DNA from: Microbacterium testaceum
GTDB taxonomy: Bacteria > Actinomycetota > Actinomycetes > Actinomycetales > Microbacteriaceae
Direction: 5' to 3'
DNA: 32,655 bases
NCBI RefSeq assembly: GCF_001476285.1
Contig: NZ_LDRU01000084.1
Coordinates: 1 to 32,655, forward strand
The notes under the pieces were generated by a model, which did not search any database, was not told where the DNA came from, and was given only the letters and a program-made list of their open reading frames with translations. The position numbers and the translations under genes are program-made. Position 1 is the stretch's first letter, and every line of letters begins with the position of its first letter. Positions 16,103-23,470 of this stretch are shown here, in pieces.

Positions 16103-16735
16103 TTAGTCGCCCGAGCGATCCTCGCTCAGCGACGACGTCGTGGCAAGGGTCACGAACCCGACGATGGCGGCACGCAGAGCGTGCGCCAGCGACTGGAACT
16201 GGACCTCCTCAGAACGGGCGATGCGATGCAGGGCGAAACCGTCGATCAGGGCGACGACCGCGGCGGCGGCGTGCGGGTCGGTCACGCCGTTGCTGCGCAG
16301 GACCGCCGCCGCCAACGCCCGCGTCTCGTCGAGGATGCGTTCGACGTGCTCCCGGAGGGCCGGGTGGCGCGAGGCGAACAGGTAGATCTCGAACTGCGCG
16401 ACCGTGTTCTCCTGCGACTGGTTGCGCACGATCTCGACGAACTCGTCGATCGCCGCGCCCGGGTGGTTCCCGCCGGTCTCCAGCAGCGAGCGGAACTGCT
16501 GCAGACGATCCATCTCGGCGGCCATCGCGTGCGCGACGGCCTCGCCGATCATGTCGTCGAGGGAGTCGAAGAAGTACGTCGTCGACGAGTGCGGCACCCC
16601 CGCCGCCGCGGCCACCGCGCGGTGCGTGACGGCCGCGATCCCGCCCTCCGCGATGATGCGGAGCGTCGCGTCCAGCAGCAGCTCGCGTCGCGCGCGGCCG
16701 CGGGCTCGCATCGATCGACTCGTCGTCTCGCTCAC
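16103..16735 (-). CDS. TetR family transcriptional regulator
   Basis: A 210-residue regulator. The helix-turn-helix lies in residues 15-62: RRELLLDATLRIIAEGG, then VTHRAVAAAAGVPHSSTTYFF, the classic TetR pattern. The larger C-terminal part is the helical ligand-binding and dimer domain, with no identifiable ligand. GTG at 16735 is chosen because GAGGAGG lies just upstream; a GTG at 16771 has no ribosome-binding site. It is divergent from the amine oxidase operon across 56 bp that hold a 17-bp palindrome. It is the only regulator gene in the block and so the first candidate to bind that palindrome or the GTAC-N4-GTGC sites. Confidence 0.92.
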   Translation of the reverse strand: MSETTSRSMRARGRARRELLLDATLRIIAEGGIAAVTHRAVAAAAGVPHSSTTYFFDSLDDMIGEAVAHAMAAEMDRLQQFRSLLETGGNHPGAAIDEFVEIVRNQSQENTVAQFEIYLFASRHPALREHVERILDETRALAAAVLRSNGVTDPHAAAAVVALIDGFALHRIARSEEVQFQSLAHALRAAIVGFVTLATTSSLSEDRSGD

Positions 16736-16748
16736 GCTGCCCTCCTCG

Positions 16749-16765
16749 CCGACCGCGCCGGTCGG
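16749..16765. promoter_or_regulatory. palindrome in the tetR/amine-oxidase divergent promoter
   Basis: CCGACCGCGCCGGTCGG has perfect 7-bp arms around CGC. It lies right behind the tetR ribosome-binding site and within the only region that can hold both divergent promoters, a typical place for TetR autoregulation. Its GC-rich sequence is unlike the GTAC-N4-GTGC motif. Confidence 0.4.
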
Positions 16766-16791
16766 TGCCACACCAGAAACGGAGCAAGCCT

Positions 16792-18213
16792 ATGACCGCT
16801 TCCTCGAACGTCGCGGATCGCGCCCCTCGCGCCGACGTCGACGTGATCGTCGTCGGTGCGGGTCTCTCGGGCCTGACCGCTGCCCATCGCCTGCGCCAGT
16901 TCGGGTCGACCGTGGCGGTGTTCGAAGCCGCCTCCCGCGTCGGGGGACGCGTGTCGTCGGCCGAGGTCGACGGCGTCCACGTCGACCTCGGCGGTACCTT
17001 CGTGGGCCCGGGCCAGGACCGCATCCTCGCGCTGGCCGAGGAGGTGGGGGTCTCGCGCTATCCGACCTACTCCGCCGGTCGCAACGTGATCCGCTGGCGC
17101 GGCGAGCACCGGCGCTACCGGGGCACCGTGCCGCCCGTGGGGGCGAACCTCCTCGACGTCGGCCGCATCCAGCTCACCCTCGACCGCCTGGCGCGGACCG
17201 TTCCGTGCGGTGACCCGGCCGCGGCCGCGCACGCGACGGAGTGGGATGCCGAGAGCCTGGGGTCGTGGCTGCGCCGCTCGCGCGCCTCGGCGGCGGCCCG
17301 CGACCTCATCGCCATCGCGGGCCGGACGACGTGGGGGTGCGAGCCCGACGAACTCTCTTTCCTGCACGCCCTGCACTACATCCACCAGGCCGGCGGACTG
17401 TCGTCGATGCTCGACACCGAGGGCGGCGCGCAGGAGGAGCACTTCGTCGAGGGGTCGCACGAGATCGCGGTGCGCCTCGCCGCGCAGCTCGGTCCGGCCC
17501 TCCGGCTGAGCGCGCCGGTGCGGTCGATCGAGGTCACCGACGAGGGTGTGCGCGTCTCGACCGCCGACGAACGTGTCACGGCGCGCACCGTCGTGGTTGC
17601 CGTCCCTCCGTCGCAGCGCGGGCGGATCGACTTCTCGCCCGCCCTGCCGCCCGTTCATACGCAGATGGCGCAGCGCTGGCCCGCCGGAGTGCTGTCGAAG
17701 GCGTACGCGATCTACGAGCGTCCGTTCTGGCGCGACAGCGATCTGTCGGGCCAGGGGCTCTCCGACACCGGACCGGTGTTCATCACCTTCGACGCGAGCC
17801 CCGCGCGCTCCGACGGTCCCGGCGTGCTGCTCGGATTCATCGGCGGCGTCTACGCCCGCGAGTGGGACGAGCTTCCCGAGCCCGAGCGGCGGGCGCGCGC
17901 GCTGTCGTCGCTCGCCGATCTCTTCGGCCCGCGGGCTCTGGATGCCGTCGGCTACATCGACCAGCGCTGGGGGGCCGAGCCGTGGGTCGGCGGAGGACCC
18001 ACGGCCGCCCCGGGGCCGGGGGCCGTGGTGCCCTATGCCGCCGCGGTCGGTGCTCCCGTCGGTCCTATCCTCTGGGCGGGAACCGAGACCGCGGAGCGGT
18101 GGACCGGGTTCATGGATGGTGCCGTCCGCGCCGGTGAACGAGCCGCCCTCCAGGCGCGCAACATCCTCGCCTCTTCTTCGACCGATCACGAGCAGACGGG
18201 AGCCGCCCGATGA
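16792..18213 (+). CDS. flavin monoamine oxidase family protein
   Basis: A 473-residue FAD oxidase of the MAO type. Features in order: dinucleotide-binding VVGAGLSGL near residue 20, GGRV near residue 51, DLGGTFVGPGQ, EEHFVEGSHEI near residue 221, active-site Lys in LSKAYAIYERPFWR near residue 304, and the C-terminal FAD motif GTETAERWTGFMDGAVRAGERAA. Where mitochondrial MAO has the Cys that binds FAD covalently (SGGCY), this protein has VGGGP, so FAD should be non-covalent. It may oxidise an amine or another C-N or C-H substrate of the cluster. ATG at 16792 has GGAG upstream. The stop overlaps the next ATG (ATGA). Confidence 0.92.
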   Translation: MTASSNVADRAPRADVDVIVVGAGLSGLTAAHRLRQFGSTVAVFEAASRVGGRVSSAEVDGVHVDLGGTFVGPGQDRILALAEEVGVSRYPTYSAGRNVIRWRGEHRRYRGTVPPVGANLLDVGRIQLTLDRLARTVPCGDPAAAAHATEWDAESLGSWLRRSRASAAARDLIAIAGRTTWGCEPDELSFLHALHYIHQAGGLSSMLDTEGGAQEEHFVEGSHEIAVRLAAQLGPALRLSAPVRSIEVTDEGVRVSTADERVTARTVVVAVPPSQRGRIDFSPALPPVHTQMAQRWPAGVLSKAYAIYERPFWRDSDLSGQGLSDTGPVFITFDASPARSDGPGVLLGFIGGVYAREWDELPEPERRARALSSLADLFGPRALDAVGYIDQRWGAEPWVGGGPTAAPGPGAVVPYAAAVGAPVGPILWAGTETAERWTGFMDGAVRAGERAALQARNILASSSTDHEQTGAAR

Positions 18214-18644
18214 CCTGGCGCCGCGAGTACACCCACCTGACCACCGCCACCGCGGAGGCCGTGTGGAAGAGATGGACGACCCCCGAGGACTGGGCGATCG
18301 ACGATCCCGATCTGTGCGAGGCGACCTTCGCGACGCCGCCGCGCGTCGGCGCGACCGGGCGCGTCGTCAACCACGGGACGCCCGCGCAACGGTTCACCTT
18401 CACCGAGCTGCAGCCCGGGGTCGCGATGAACTTCCGTATCGGTCTGCCGGGCGCGGTGCTGTCGTTCCCCCACCGGATGCGCGAGACCCCCCACGGGCTG
18501 TCGGTGACGCACGCGGTGGAGATCACCGGGCCCCTCGCCGCGGTGTTCGGGCCGCTGGTGGGGCGCAAGATCGCGGCGGGGCTGCCCGCCGTCGTGCGAC
18601 TCGTCACGACGAACGCGCTCGCCGACACGGCCGCGGAGGGCTGA
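18210..18644 (+). CDS. SRPBCC (START-like) family protein
   Basis: A 144-residue protein with the helix-grip pattern of polyketide cyclase or dehydrase-like members: a start TWRREYTHLTTATAEAVWKRWTTPEDW, a central strand FTFTELQPGVAMNFRI, and HAVEITGPLAAVFGPLVGRKI leading into the long C-terminal helix. Such proteins bind hydrophobic ligands in a central cavity; some are enzymes, some carriers. The substrate is unknown. Its ATG overlaps the amine oxidase stop by 4 bp and the second esterase starts 4 nt after its stop, so the three proteins are made together. Confidence 0.85.
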   Translation: MTWRREYTHLTTATAEAVWKRWTTPEDWAIDDPDLCEATFATPPRVGATGRVVNHGTPAQRFTFTELQPGVAMNFRIGLPGAVLSFPHRMRETPHGLSVTHAVEITGPLAAVFGPLVGRKIAAGLPAVVRLVTTNALADTAAEG

Positions 18645-18648
18645 GCCC

Positions 18649-19545
18649 GTGTCGATGGCGATGAAGCTCACGGCGGCGGCGATGTGGATCAACGCCACGA
18701 GCATCCGCCGGGCGCTCGCCCGAGACGACTACCTCTCGACGCTGTCACCCGACCGCCGCCCCGTCGATCCGCCGGCGCGGCTGCGCCGCTCGGGCCGCGT
18801 CGTCGTGACGAGACCCGGCGGGCTCCCCGTCGTCCGCTACGAACCGGCGACGCGCACGCCGGGCGTCGAGCTGATGTACCTGCCGGGTGGGGGACTCGTG
18901 AACCCGCTCGTCGCCGAGCACTGGTGGATCATCGAACGCCTCGCGCGGAGCACGGGAGCGGCGATCACCGTGGTGAACTATCCGCTCGCTCCGGAGCATG
19001 ACGCCGAGGAGACCGCGGCCTTCGTCGATGCCGAATACGCGCGTCTGGTCCGCCGCGCGGGCTCGTCGAGGCTCCTCGTGGCGGGGGACTCGGCGGGCGG
19101 GACGGTCGCCCTCGGGCTCGCATCCCGCGCCGAGCGCCGCCCCGACGCTCTCGTGCTCTTCTCGCCCTGGCTCGACCTCGAGCTCGGTAACCCCGCGATC
19201 GCGCGCCGCGTGCGACGCGACCCGTCCCTGCGCGTGCCGGGGCTGCGCGCGGGTGCGGTCGCGTGGGCGCGCGGCCGGTCGCTCCGGGATGCCGCGCTCA
19301 ACCCGATTCGCGCCGATCTGGCGGGCCTGCCGCCGACGGTGATCTTCCAGGGCGGCCGCGACATCTTCTTCGACGACGCGGTGTCGTTCGCCGCGCGGGC
19401 GCGCGAGGCGGGTTCCGCGGTGCGGCTGGAAACGGCCCCCGACGGCTTCCACGTCTACGTCGGCGCGTTCTGGACGCCGGAGGCCCGTGCCGCCTTCGCG
19501 CTGACCGGCGAGATCGCGCGGAATCCTTCCCGAATCCTGACATAG
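18649..19545 (+). CDS. alpha/beta hydrolase, HSL-like, with altered oxyanion motif
   Basis: A 298-residue hydrolase. Nucleophile Ser148 sits in GDSAGG, Asp238 or Asp242 in GGRDIFFDD, and His268 in DGFHVY, as in the hormone-sensitive-lipase family. The family's HGGG oxyanion motif is PGGG here (residues 79-82), a His to Pro change; the backbone amides of the glycines could still form the oxyanion hole. It starts with GTG, 4 nt after the SRPBCC gene, as last gene of the amine oxidase operon. The other esterase of this block (14889) keeps HGGGW, so the two may act on different esters. Confidence 0.88.
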   Translation: MSMAMKLTAAAMWINATSIRRALARDDYLSTLSPDRRPVDPPARLRRSGRVVVTRPGGLPVVRYEPATRTPGVELMYLPGGGLVNPLVAEHWWIIERLARSTGAAITVVNYPLAPEHDAEETAAFVDAEYARLVRRAGSSRLLVAGDSAGGTVALGLASRAERRPDALVLFSPWLDLELGNPAIARRVRRDPSLRVPGLRAGAVAWARGRSLRDAALNPIRADLAGLPPTVIFQGGRDIFFDDAVSFAARAREAGSAVRLETAPDGFHVYVGAFWTPEARAAFALTGEIARNPSRILT

Positions 19546-19561
19546 CTGTACATATGTGCAA
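19546..19561. promoter_or_regulatory. GTAC-N4-GTGC operator-like site 4
   Basis: CTGTACATATGTGCAA begins right after the esterase stop codon and lies 45 bp before the ATG of the 74-residue protein. It keeps the core of sites 1 and 3. CTGACA just upstream (19537-19542) and the TACATA inside it are possible promoter hexamers, so the small gene probably has its own regulated promoter. Confidence 0.55.
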
Positions 19562-19606
19562 AAATCTCGACAGGGTGACGACGGAGCACCCGGATCAGGA
19601 GACACG

Positions 19607-19831
19607 ATGGCCGCTCGATACGACCTCGCGAAAGTGAAGCTCGGCAAGCTCATGACCGACCCGGATGCCGAGGCGATCATCCTCGACGTCATCCCCGACC
19701 TGAAGAAGAGCCCGACCTACCTCGTGGCGAAGACGCTCACCGCGAGCGCGGCCCTGCAGCTGGCGGCCGCTCAGATCGGCGCGGAGAAGGCGGCCGAGCT
19801 GCGTCGCCGGGTCGAAGCGCTCGAGGCCTGA
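19607..19831 (+). CDS. 74-residue helical protein of unknown function
   Basis: Not recognised with confidence. The protein begins MAARYDLAKVKLGKLMTDPDAEAIILDVIP and continues with two predicted amphipathic helices rich in Ala, Leu and Glu. The pattern of a short helix, L-x-D-P-x-A-x-x-[IV]-[IL], a Pro turn and a Ser/Ala-rich helix recalls small helical domains found at the C-termini of some glycosidases and esterases, a weak impression only. There is no signal peptide or Cys. AGGAG lies 7 nt before the ATG. It sits between operator-like site 4 and fluC2 (21 nt away) and may be a helper of the catabolic cluster. Confidence 0.75.
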   Translation: MAARYDLAKVKLGKLMTDPDAEAIILDVIPDLKKSPTYLVAKTLTASAALQLAAAQIGAEKAAELRRRVEALEA

Positions 19832-19839
19832 TCGCCGCG

Positions 19840-19852
19840 TAGATTGACGGGC
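19840..19852 (+). promoter_or_regulatory. putative leaderless promoter (-10) of fluC2
   Basis: TAGATT at 19840-19845 lies 7 nt before GTG 19853, with no ribosome-binding site between. It would let fluC2 be transcribed independently of the small gene just upstream. Confidence 0.4.
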
Positions 19853-20218
19853 GTGACCCCGCTCGTCTTCGCCGCCGTCGCCCTCGCGGGCGGAATCGGT
19901 GCGGCGGCGCGGTACCTGCTCGATGTCGCCATCCGTCGGCGGACGGGCGAGAGCTTCCCGTGGGGCATCCTCGTCGTCAACCTCTCGGGGGCGCTGGTGC
20001 TCGGCATCCTGAGTCGTCTTCCCGCGGACGAGGCGTGGCGGTGGATCGTGGGGACGGGGCTGCTGGGCGGCTACACGACGTTCAGCGCTGTCGCGGTGGC
20101 GACTGCGCTGTTCGCCGAAGAGGGGCGGACGCGGACGGCGACGATCTACGCGGTGGCGTCGTTCGTCGGTTCGGTGCTCGCCGCGCTCGCCGGTCTGGCC
20201 ATCGGCTCGCTGCTCTGA
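19853..20218 (+). CDS. crcB: fluoride ion channel FluC/CrcB, second copy
   Basis: A 121-residue four-helix membrane protein of the same family as the gene at 9926: GGIGAAARYLLD near the start, NLSGALVLGIL with the conserved Asn, and GTGLLGGYTTFSAVAVA near residues 64-80. It keeps the full GGxTTFS motif, where the first copy has TTYS. In many actinobacteria two such genes are adjacent; here they flank the catabolic block in the same orientation. GTG at 19853 is chosen over TTG at 19844 because of the -10-like TAGATT directly before it. Confidence 0.93.
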   Translation: MTPLVFAAVALAGGIGAAARYLLDVAIRRRTGESFPWGILVVNLSGALVLGILSRLPADEAWRWIVGTGLLGGYTTFSAVAVATALFAEEGRTRTATIYAVASFVGSVLAALAGLAIGSLL

Positions 20219-20256
20219 CCCGGCCTCGCCCCCGGGGGTGCGTGGGATACTGGGCG

Positions 20257-20276
20257 TCGATACATCTTTGTATCGA
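20257..20276. promoter_or_regulatory. 20-bp palindrome before the RND exporter gene
   Basis: TCGATACATCTTTGTATCGA has perfect 8-bp arms around TCTT and ends 23 bp before the GTG start. Its AT-rich, TetR/MarR-like form suggests an operator for a drug-responsive repressor encoded elsewhere; none is adjacent. GATACT at 20246-20251, just upstream, is a possible -10. Confidence 0.6.
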
Positions 20277-20299
20277 ATCGTGATCCCGAGAGGTCCTTC

Positions 20300-23200
20300 G
20301 TGTCGTATCTGGCCGTCCTGAGCCTGAAGAACCGCGCCCTGATCGCCCTTGTCACGATCGTCGCGGCGATCTTCGGCGGGCTCGCGCTGACGAACCTGAA
20401 GCAGGAGCTGATCCCCTCGATCCAGTTCCCGCAGCTCGCGGTCGTCACGACATACCCCGGCGCCTCTCCCGAGGTGGTCGAAGCCGACGTGTCGACACCG
20501 ATCGAGAACGCGATCCGCGGCGTGGACGGGCTCGAGTCCACGACGGCCACCAGCACGACGAACTCGTCGATCGTCTCGGCGTCCTTCACCTACGGCACCG
20601 ATCTCGCCTCGGCGCAGCAGAAGATCCTGGCCGCGATCGCGCGCATCAAGGACCAGCTCCCCGAGTCGGCCGACACCACCGTCGCGTCGGCGAGCATCGA
20701 CGACTTCCCGGTCATCCAGCTCGCCGTCACCGGCTTCAGCGACGCCGAGGCCGTCCAGTCCACGTTGCAGACGAGCATCATCCCCGACCTCGAAGATGTG
20801 GAGGGCGTCAACGGCGCGCAGATCGTCGGCGGAACGGGCCAGCGGGTCACCATCACCCCCGACGCGGGCAAGCTCGCGGAGCGCGGGTACACGCAGCAGT
20901 CGATCACCGACGCCCTCGACGCGAACGGCGTGCTCTTCCCGGGCGGATCGATCACCGAGGGCGATCAGACCCTGACCGTCCAGACGGGCGTGAAGCTCAC
21001 CAGCGTCGACGAGATCGCCGCTCTTCCCCTCGTTCCCTCCGATGCCGCGCAGTTCCGCGCCGGCGCCACGACGATCGCCGACGTCGCCAGTGTCGCTCTC
21101 GGGGCCGACCCCACCACGACCCTGTCGCGCGTCGACGGCAAGCCCGCCCTGACGATCGCCGTCACGAAGCTCCCGGCCGCCAACACCGTCGACGTGTCGC
21201 GCGGAGTGCTCGCCGCCCTCCCGGGGTTGGAGTCCACGCTCGGCGACGGCGCCACCTTCACGGTCGTCTTCGATCAGGCCCCCTTCGTGGAGCAGTCGAT
21301 CGAGGCGCTCGCCCAGGAGGGTCTGCTCGGGCTCGTCTTCGCCGTCGTCGTCATCCTCATCTTCCTGATGTCGGTGCGCTCGACCCTCGTCACGGCGATC
21401 TCGATCCCGACGAGCGTGCTGATCACCTTCGTCGGACTCCAGGCGTTCGGCTACTCGCTGAACATCCTGACGCTCGGTGCTCTCACCATCGCGATCGGTC
21501 GCGTCGTCGACGACTCGATCGTGGTGATCGAGAACATCAAGAGGCACTACGTCGGCGACGCCGAGAAGATCCCCACCATCGTCCGCGCGGTGCGCGAAGT
21601 GGCGGCCGCGATCACGGCATCCACGATCACCTCGGTCGCGGTGTTCCTCCCGATCGCGTTCGTCGGCGACGTGACCGGCGAGCTGTTCCGTCCCTTCTCC
21701 CTCACCGTCACGATCGCGATGGCCGCTTCGCTGCTGGTGTCGCTGACGATCGTGCCGGTGCTGGCGTCGTGGTTCCTCAAGCCGGGCAAGGTCATCCGGG
21801 ATGCCGAGGGCAACCCGATCGACCCCGAGGCCCCCGACGCGCCGCCCTCGCGTCTGCAGAAGGGGTACGTGCCCATCCTCCGGTGGACGCTGAAGCACTC
21901 CTGGGTCACGCTCACCGTGGCCGTGCTGGTGCTCGGCGGAACCCTCGCCGCTGTGCCCCTGCTCAAGACCGACTTCCTCGGGGACTCGGGCCAGAACACC
22001 TTCACCGTGACCCAGAAGATCGGGTCCGCTCCGAGCCTGGATGCCGAAGACGCCGCCGCGCAGAAGGTCGAGGCCGTGCTCCTCGACACCCCCGGTGTCG
22101 AGACCGTGCAGACCTCGATCGGATCCAGCGGATCGGCCCTCCGGGACGCGTTCTCGGGCGGCGGCTCGGGCATCACCTACTCCATCACCTCGCAGGCGGG
22201 CGTCGATCAGGTCGACCTCCGCGAGCGCGTGCGCACCGAGCTCGAGGGGATCACGGATGCCGGCGAGATCGAGGTCGCCGCCTCGGGCGGCGGCCTGGGG
22301 TCCACCGACATCACCGTCGACGTGACCGCCGCCGACGGCCAGTCCCTCCAGGCGGCGAACGACGCCGTCGTCGCGGGCCTGCAGGGCAAGGACGGCATCG
22401 GGCAGGTCACGAGCAGCCTCTCCGCGTCGCTGCCGTTCGTCTCGGTACGTGTCGATCGCGCGGCCGCGGCCGAACGCGGGCTGTCGGAGCGGACGGTCGG
22501 TGCGCTCGTGTCCAACACGATGCAGCCGCGCCAGGCCGGCACCGTAGAGATCAACGGCCGCGGCGTGACGGTGTACGTCGCCGCGGAGAACCCGCCCGCG
22601 ACGGTCGACGCGCTGCGCGCCCTCGAGATCCCGAGCGCGGGCGGGACCGTACGCCTCGACGAGATCGCCACGGTCGAGCAGAGCCAGACGCCCCCGTCGA
22701 TCACGACCGCCCGGGGCCTGCGCACCGCGACGGTGACCGTCACCCCGACGACCGATGACCTGGGCAGCTCTTCGTCGAGCGTGAACGCGGCGCTCGCCGA
22801 CGTGCAGCTCCCGGAGGGGGCGACGGCGAAGGTCGGTGGCGCGGTCACCGATCAGCAGGATGCCTTCGGGCAGCTGGGTCTCGCCCTGCTGGCCGCGATC
22901 CTCATCGTCTACGTCGTCATGGTGGCGACCTTCAAGTCGCTCCGCCAGCCGCTCGAACTGCTGGTGTCGGTGCCGTTCGCCGCGACCGGAGCGATCCTCC
23001 TGCTGCTGGTGACCGGGGTGCCCCTGGGGGTGGCCGGGATGATCGGTGCCCTGATGCTCGTCGGCATCGTCGTGACCAACGCGATCGTGCTCATCGACCT
23101 CGTGAACCAGTACCGCGCGCGGGGACTCAGCGTCTACGAGGCCACGATCGTCGGTGGCTCACGACGTCTTCGCCCGATTCTGATGACCGCGCTCGCCGCG

Positions 23201-23470
23201 ATCTTCGCCCTCGTACCGATGGCGCTGGGCATCACCGGGCACGGGGGGTTCATCTCGCAGCCGCTGGCCGTCGTGGTGATCGGCGGGCTGGTGTCGTCGA
23301 CCTTCTTGACGCTGCTGGTGCTGCCGACGCTGTACAACCTCGTCGAGGGAGCGCGGGAGCGACGCGTCGCACGGCGTGCGGCGCGCGAGACGCCTGAGCC
23401 CGCCGCGCCGGAGGTCGTTGCAGAGGACGGACACCCGCTGAGCCGACGCGAGCTGCGCGACCGGCACTGA
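20300..23470 (+). CDS. RND family efflux permease (AcrB/SwrC-like)
   Basis: A 1056-residue proton-driven exporter with the standard duplicated layout: TM1, large extracytoplasmic loop, TM2-6, then TM7, loop and TM8-12. In TM4, GRVVDDSIVVIENI carries Asp404 and Asp405, the proton-relay pair equivalent to AcrB Asp407/408. TM10 has GIVVTNAIVLIDLVNQYRARG. PSIQFPQLAVVTTYPGASPEVVE near residue 38 is a family hallmark. No membrane-fusion or outer-membrane gene is nearby, as for other Gram-positive members such as Bacillus SwrC, which acts on lipopeptides. GTG start with GAGAGG upstream. A palindrome at 20257 suggests ligand-controlled expression. Confidence 0.93.
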   Translation: MSYLAVLSLKNRALIALVTIVAAIFGGLALTNLKQELIPSIQFPQLAVVTTYPGASPEVVEADVSTPIENAIRGVDGLESTTATSTTNSSIVSASFTYGTDLASAQQKILAAIARIKDQLPESADTTVASASIDDFPVIQLAVTGFSDAEAVQSTLQTSIIPDLEDVEGVNGAQIVGGTGQRVTITPDAGKLAERGYTQQSITDALDANGVLFPGGSITEGDQTLTVQTGVKLTSVDEIAALPLVPSDAAQFRAGATTIADVASVALGADPTTTLSRVDGKPALTIAVTKLPAANTVDVSRGVLAALPGLESTLGDGATFTVVFDQAPFVEQSIEALAQEGLLGLVFAVVVILIFLMSVRSTLVTAISIPTSVLITFVGLQAFGYSLNILTLGALTIAIGRVVDDSIVVIENIKRHYVGDAEKIPTIVRAVREVAAAITASTITSVAVFLPIAFVGDVTGELFRPFSLTVTIAMAASLLVSLTIVPVLASWFLKPGKVIRDAEGNPIDPEAPDAPPSRLQKGYVPILRWTLKHSWVTLTVAVLVLGGTLAAVPLLKTDFLGDSGQNTFTVTQKIGSAPSLDAEDAAAQKVEAVLLDTPGVETVQTSIGSSGSALRDAFSGGGSGITYSITSQAGVDQVDLRERVRTELEGITDAGEIEVAASGGGLGSTDITVDVTAADGQSLQAANDAVVAGLQGKDGIGQVTSSLSASLPFVSVRVDRAAAAERGLSERTVGALVSNTMQPRQAGTVEINGRGVTVYVAAENPPATVDALRALEIPSAGGTVRLDEIATVEQSQTPPSITTARGLRTATVTVTPTTDDLGSSSSSVNAALADVQLPEGATAKVGGAVTDQQDAFGQLGLALLAAILIVYVVMVATFKSLRQPLELLVSVPFAATGAILLLLVTGVPLGVAGMIGALMLVGIVVTNAIVLIDLVNQYRARGLSVYEATIVGGSRRLRPILMTALAAIFALVPMALGITGHGGFISQPLAVVVIGGLVSSTFLTLLVLPTLYNLVEGARERRVARRAARETPEPAAPEVVAEDGHPLSRRELRDRH

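Noticed and set aside
10298..19852. An integrative element with integrase and att sites between the two fluC genes
   Set aside because: The placement suggests insertion, but there is no integrase, transposase, tRNA target or flanking direct repeat, and base composition does not differ visibly from the surroundings.
19595..21898. A 767-codon minus-strand open frame across fluC2 and the RND gene
   Set aside because: It spans several genes on the other strand, has no conserved motif, and its codon third positions do not show the expected GC bias.
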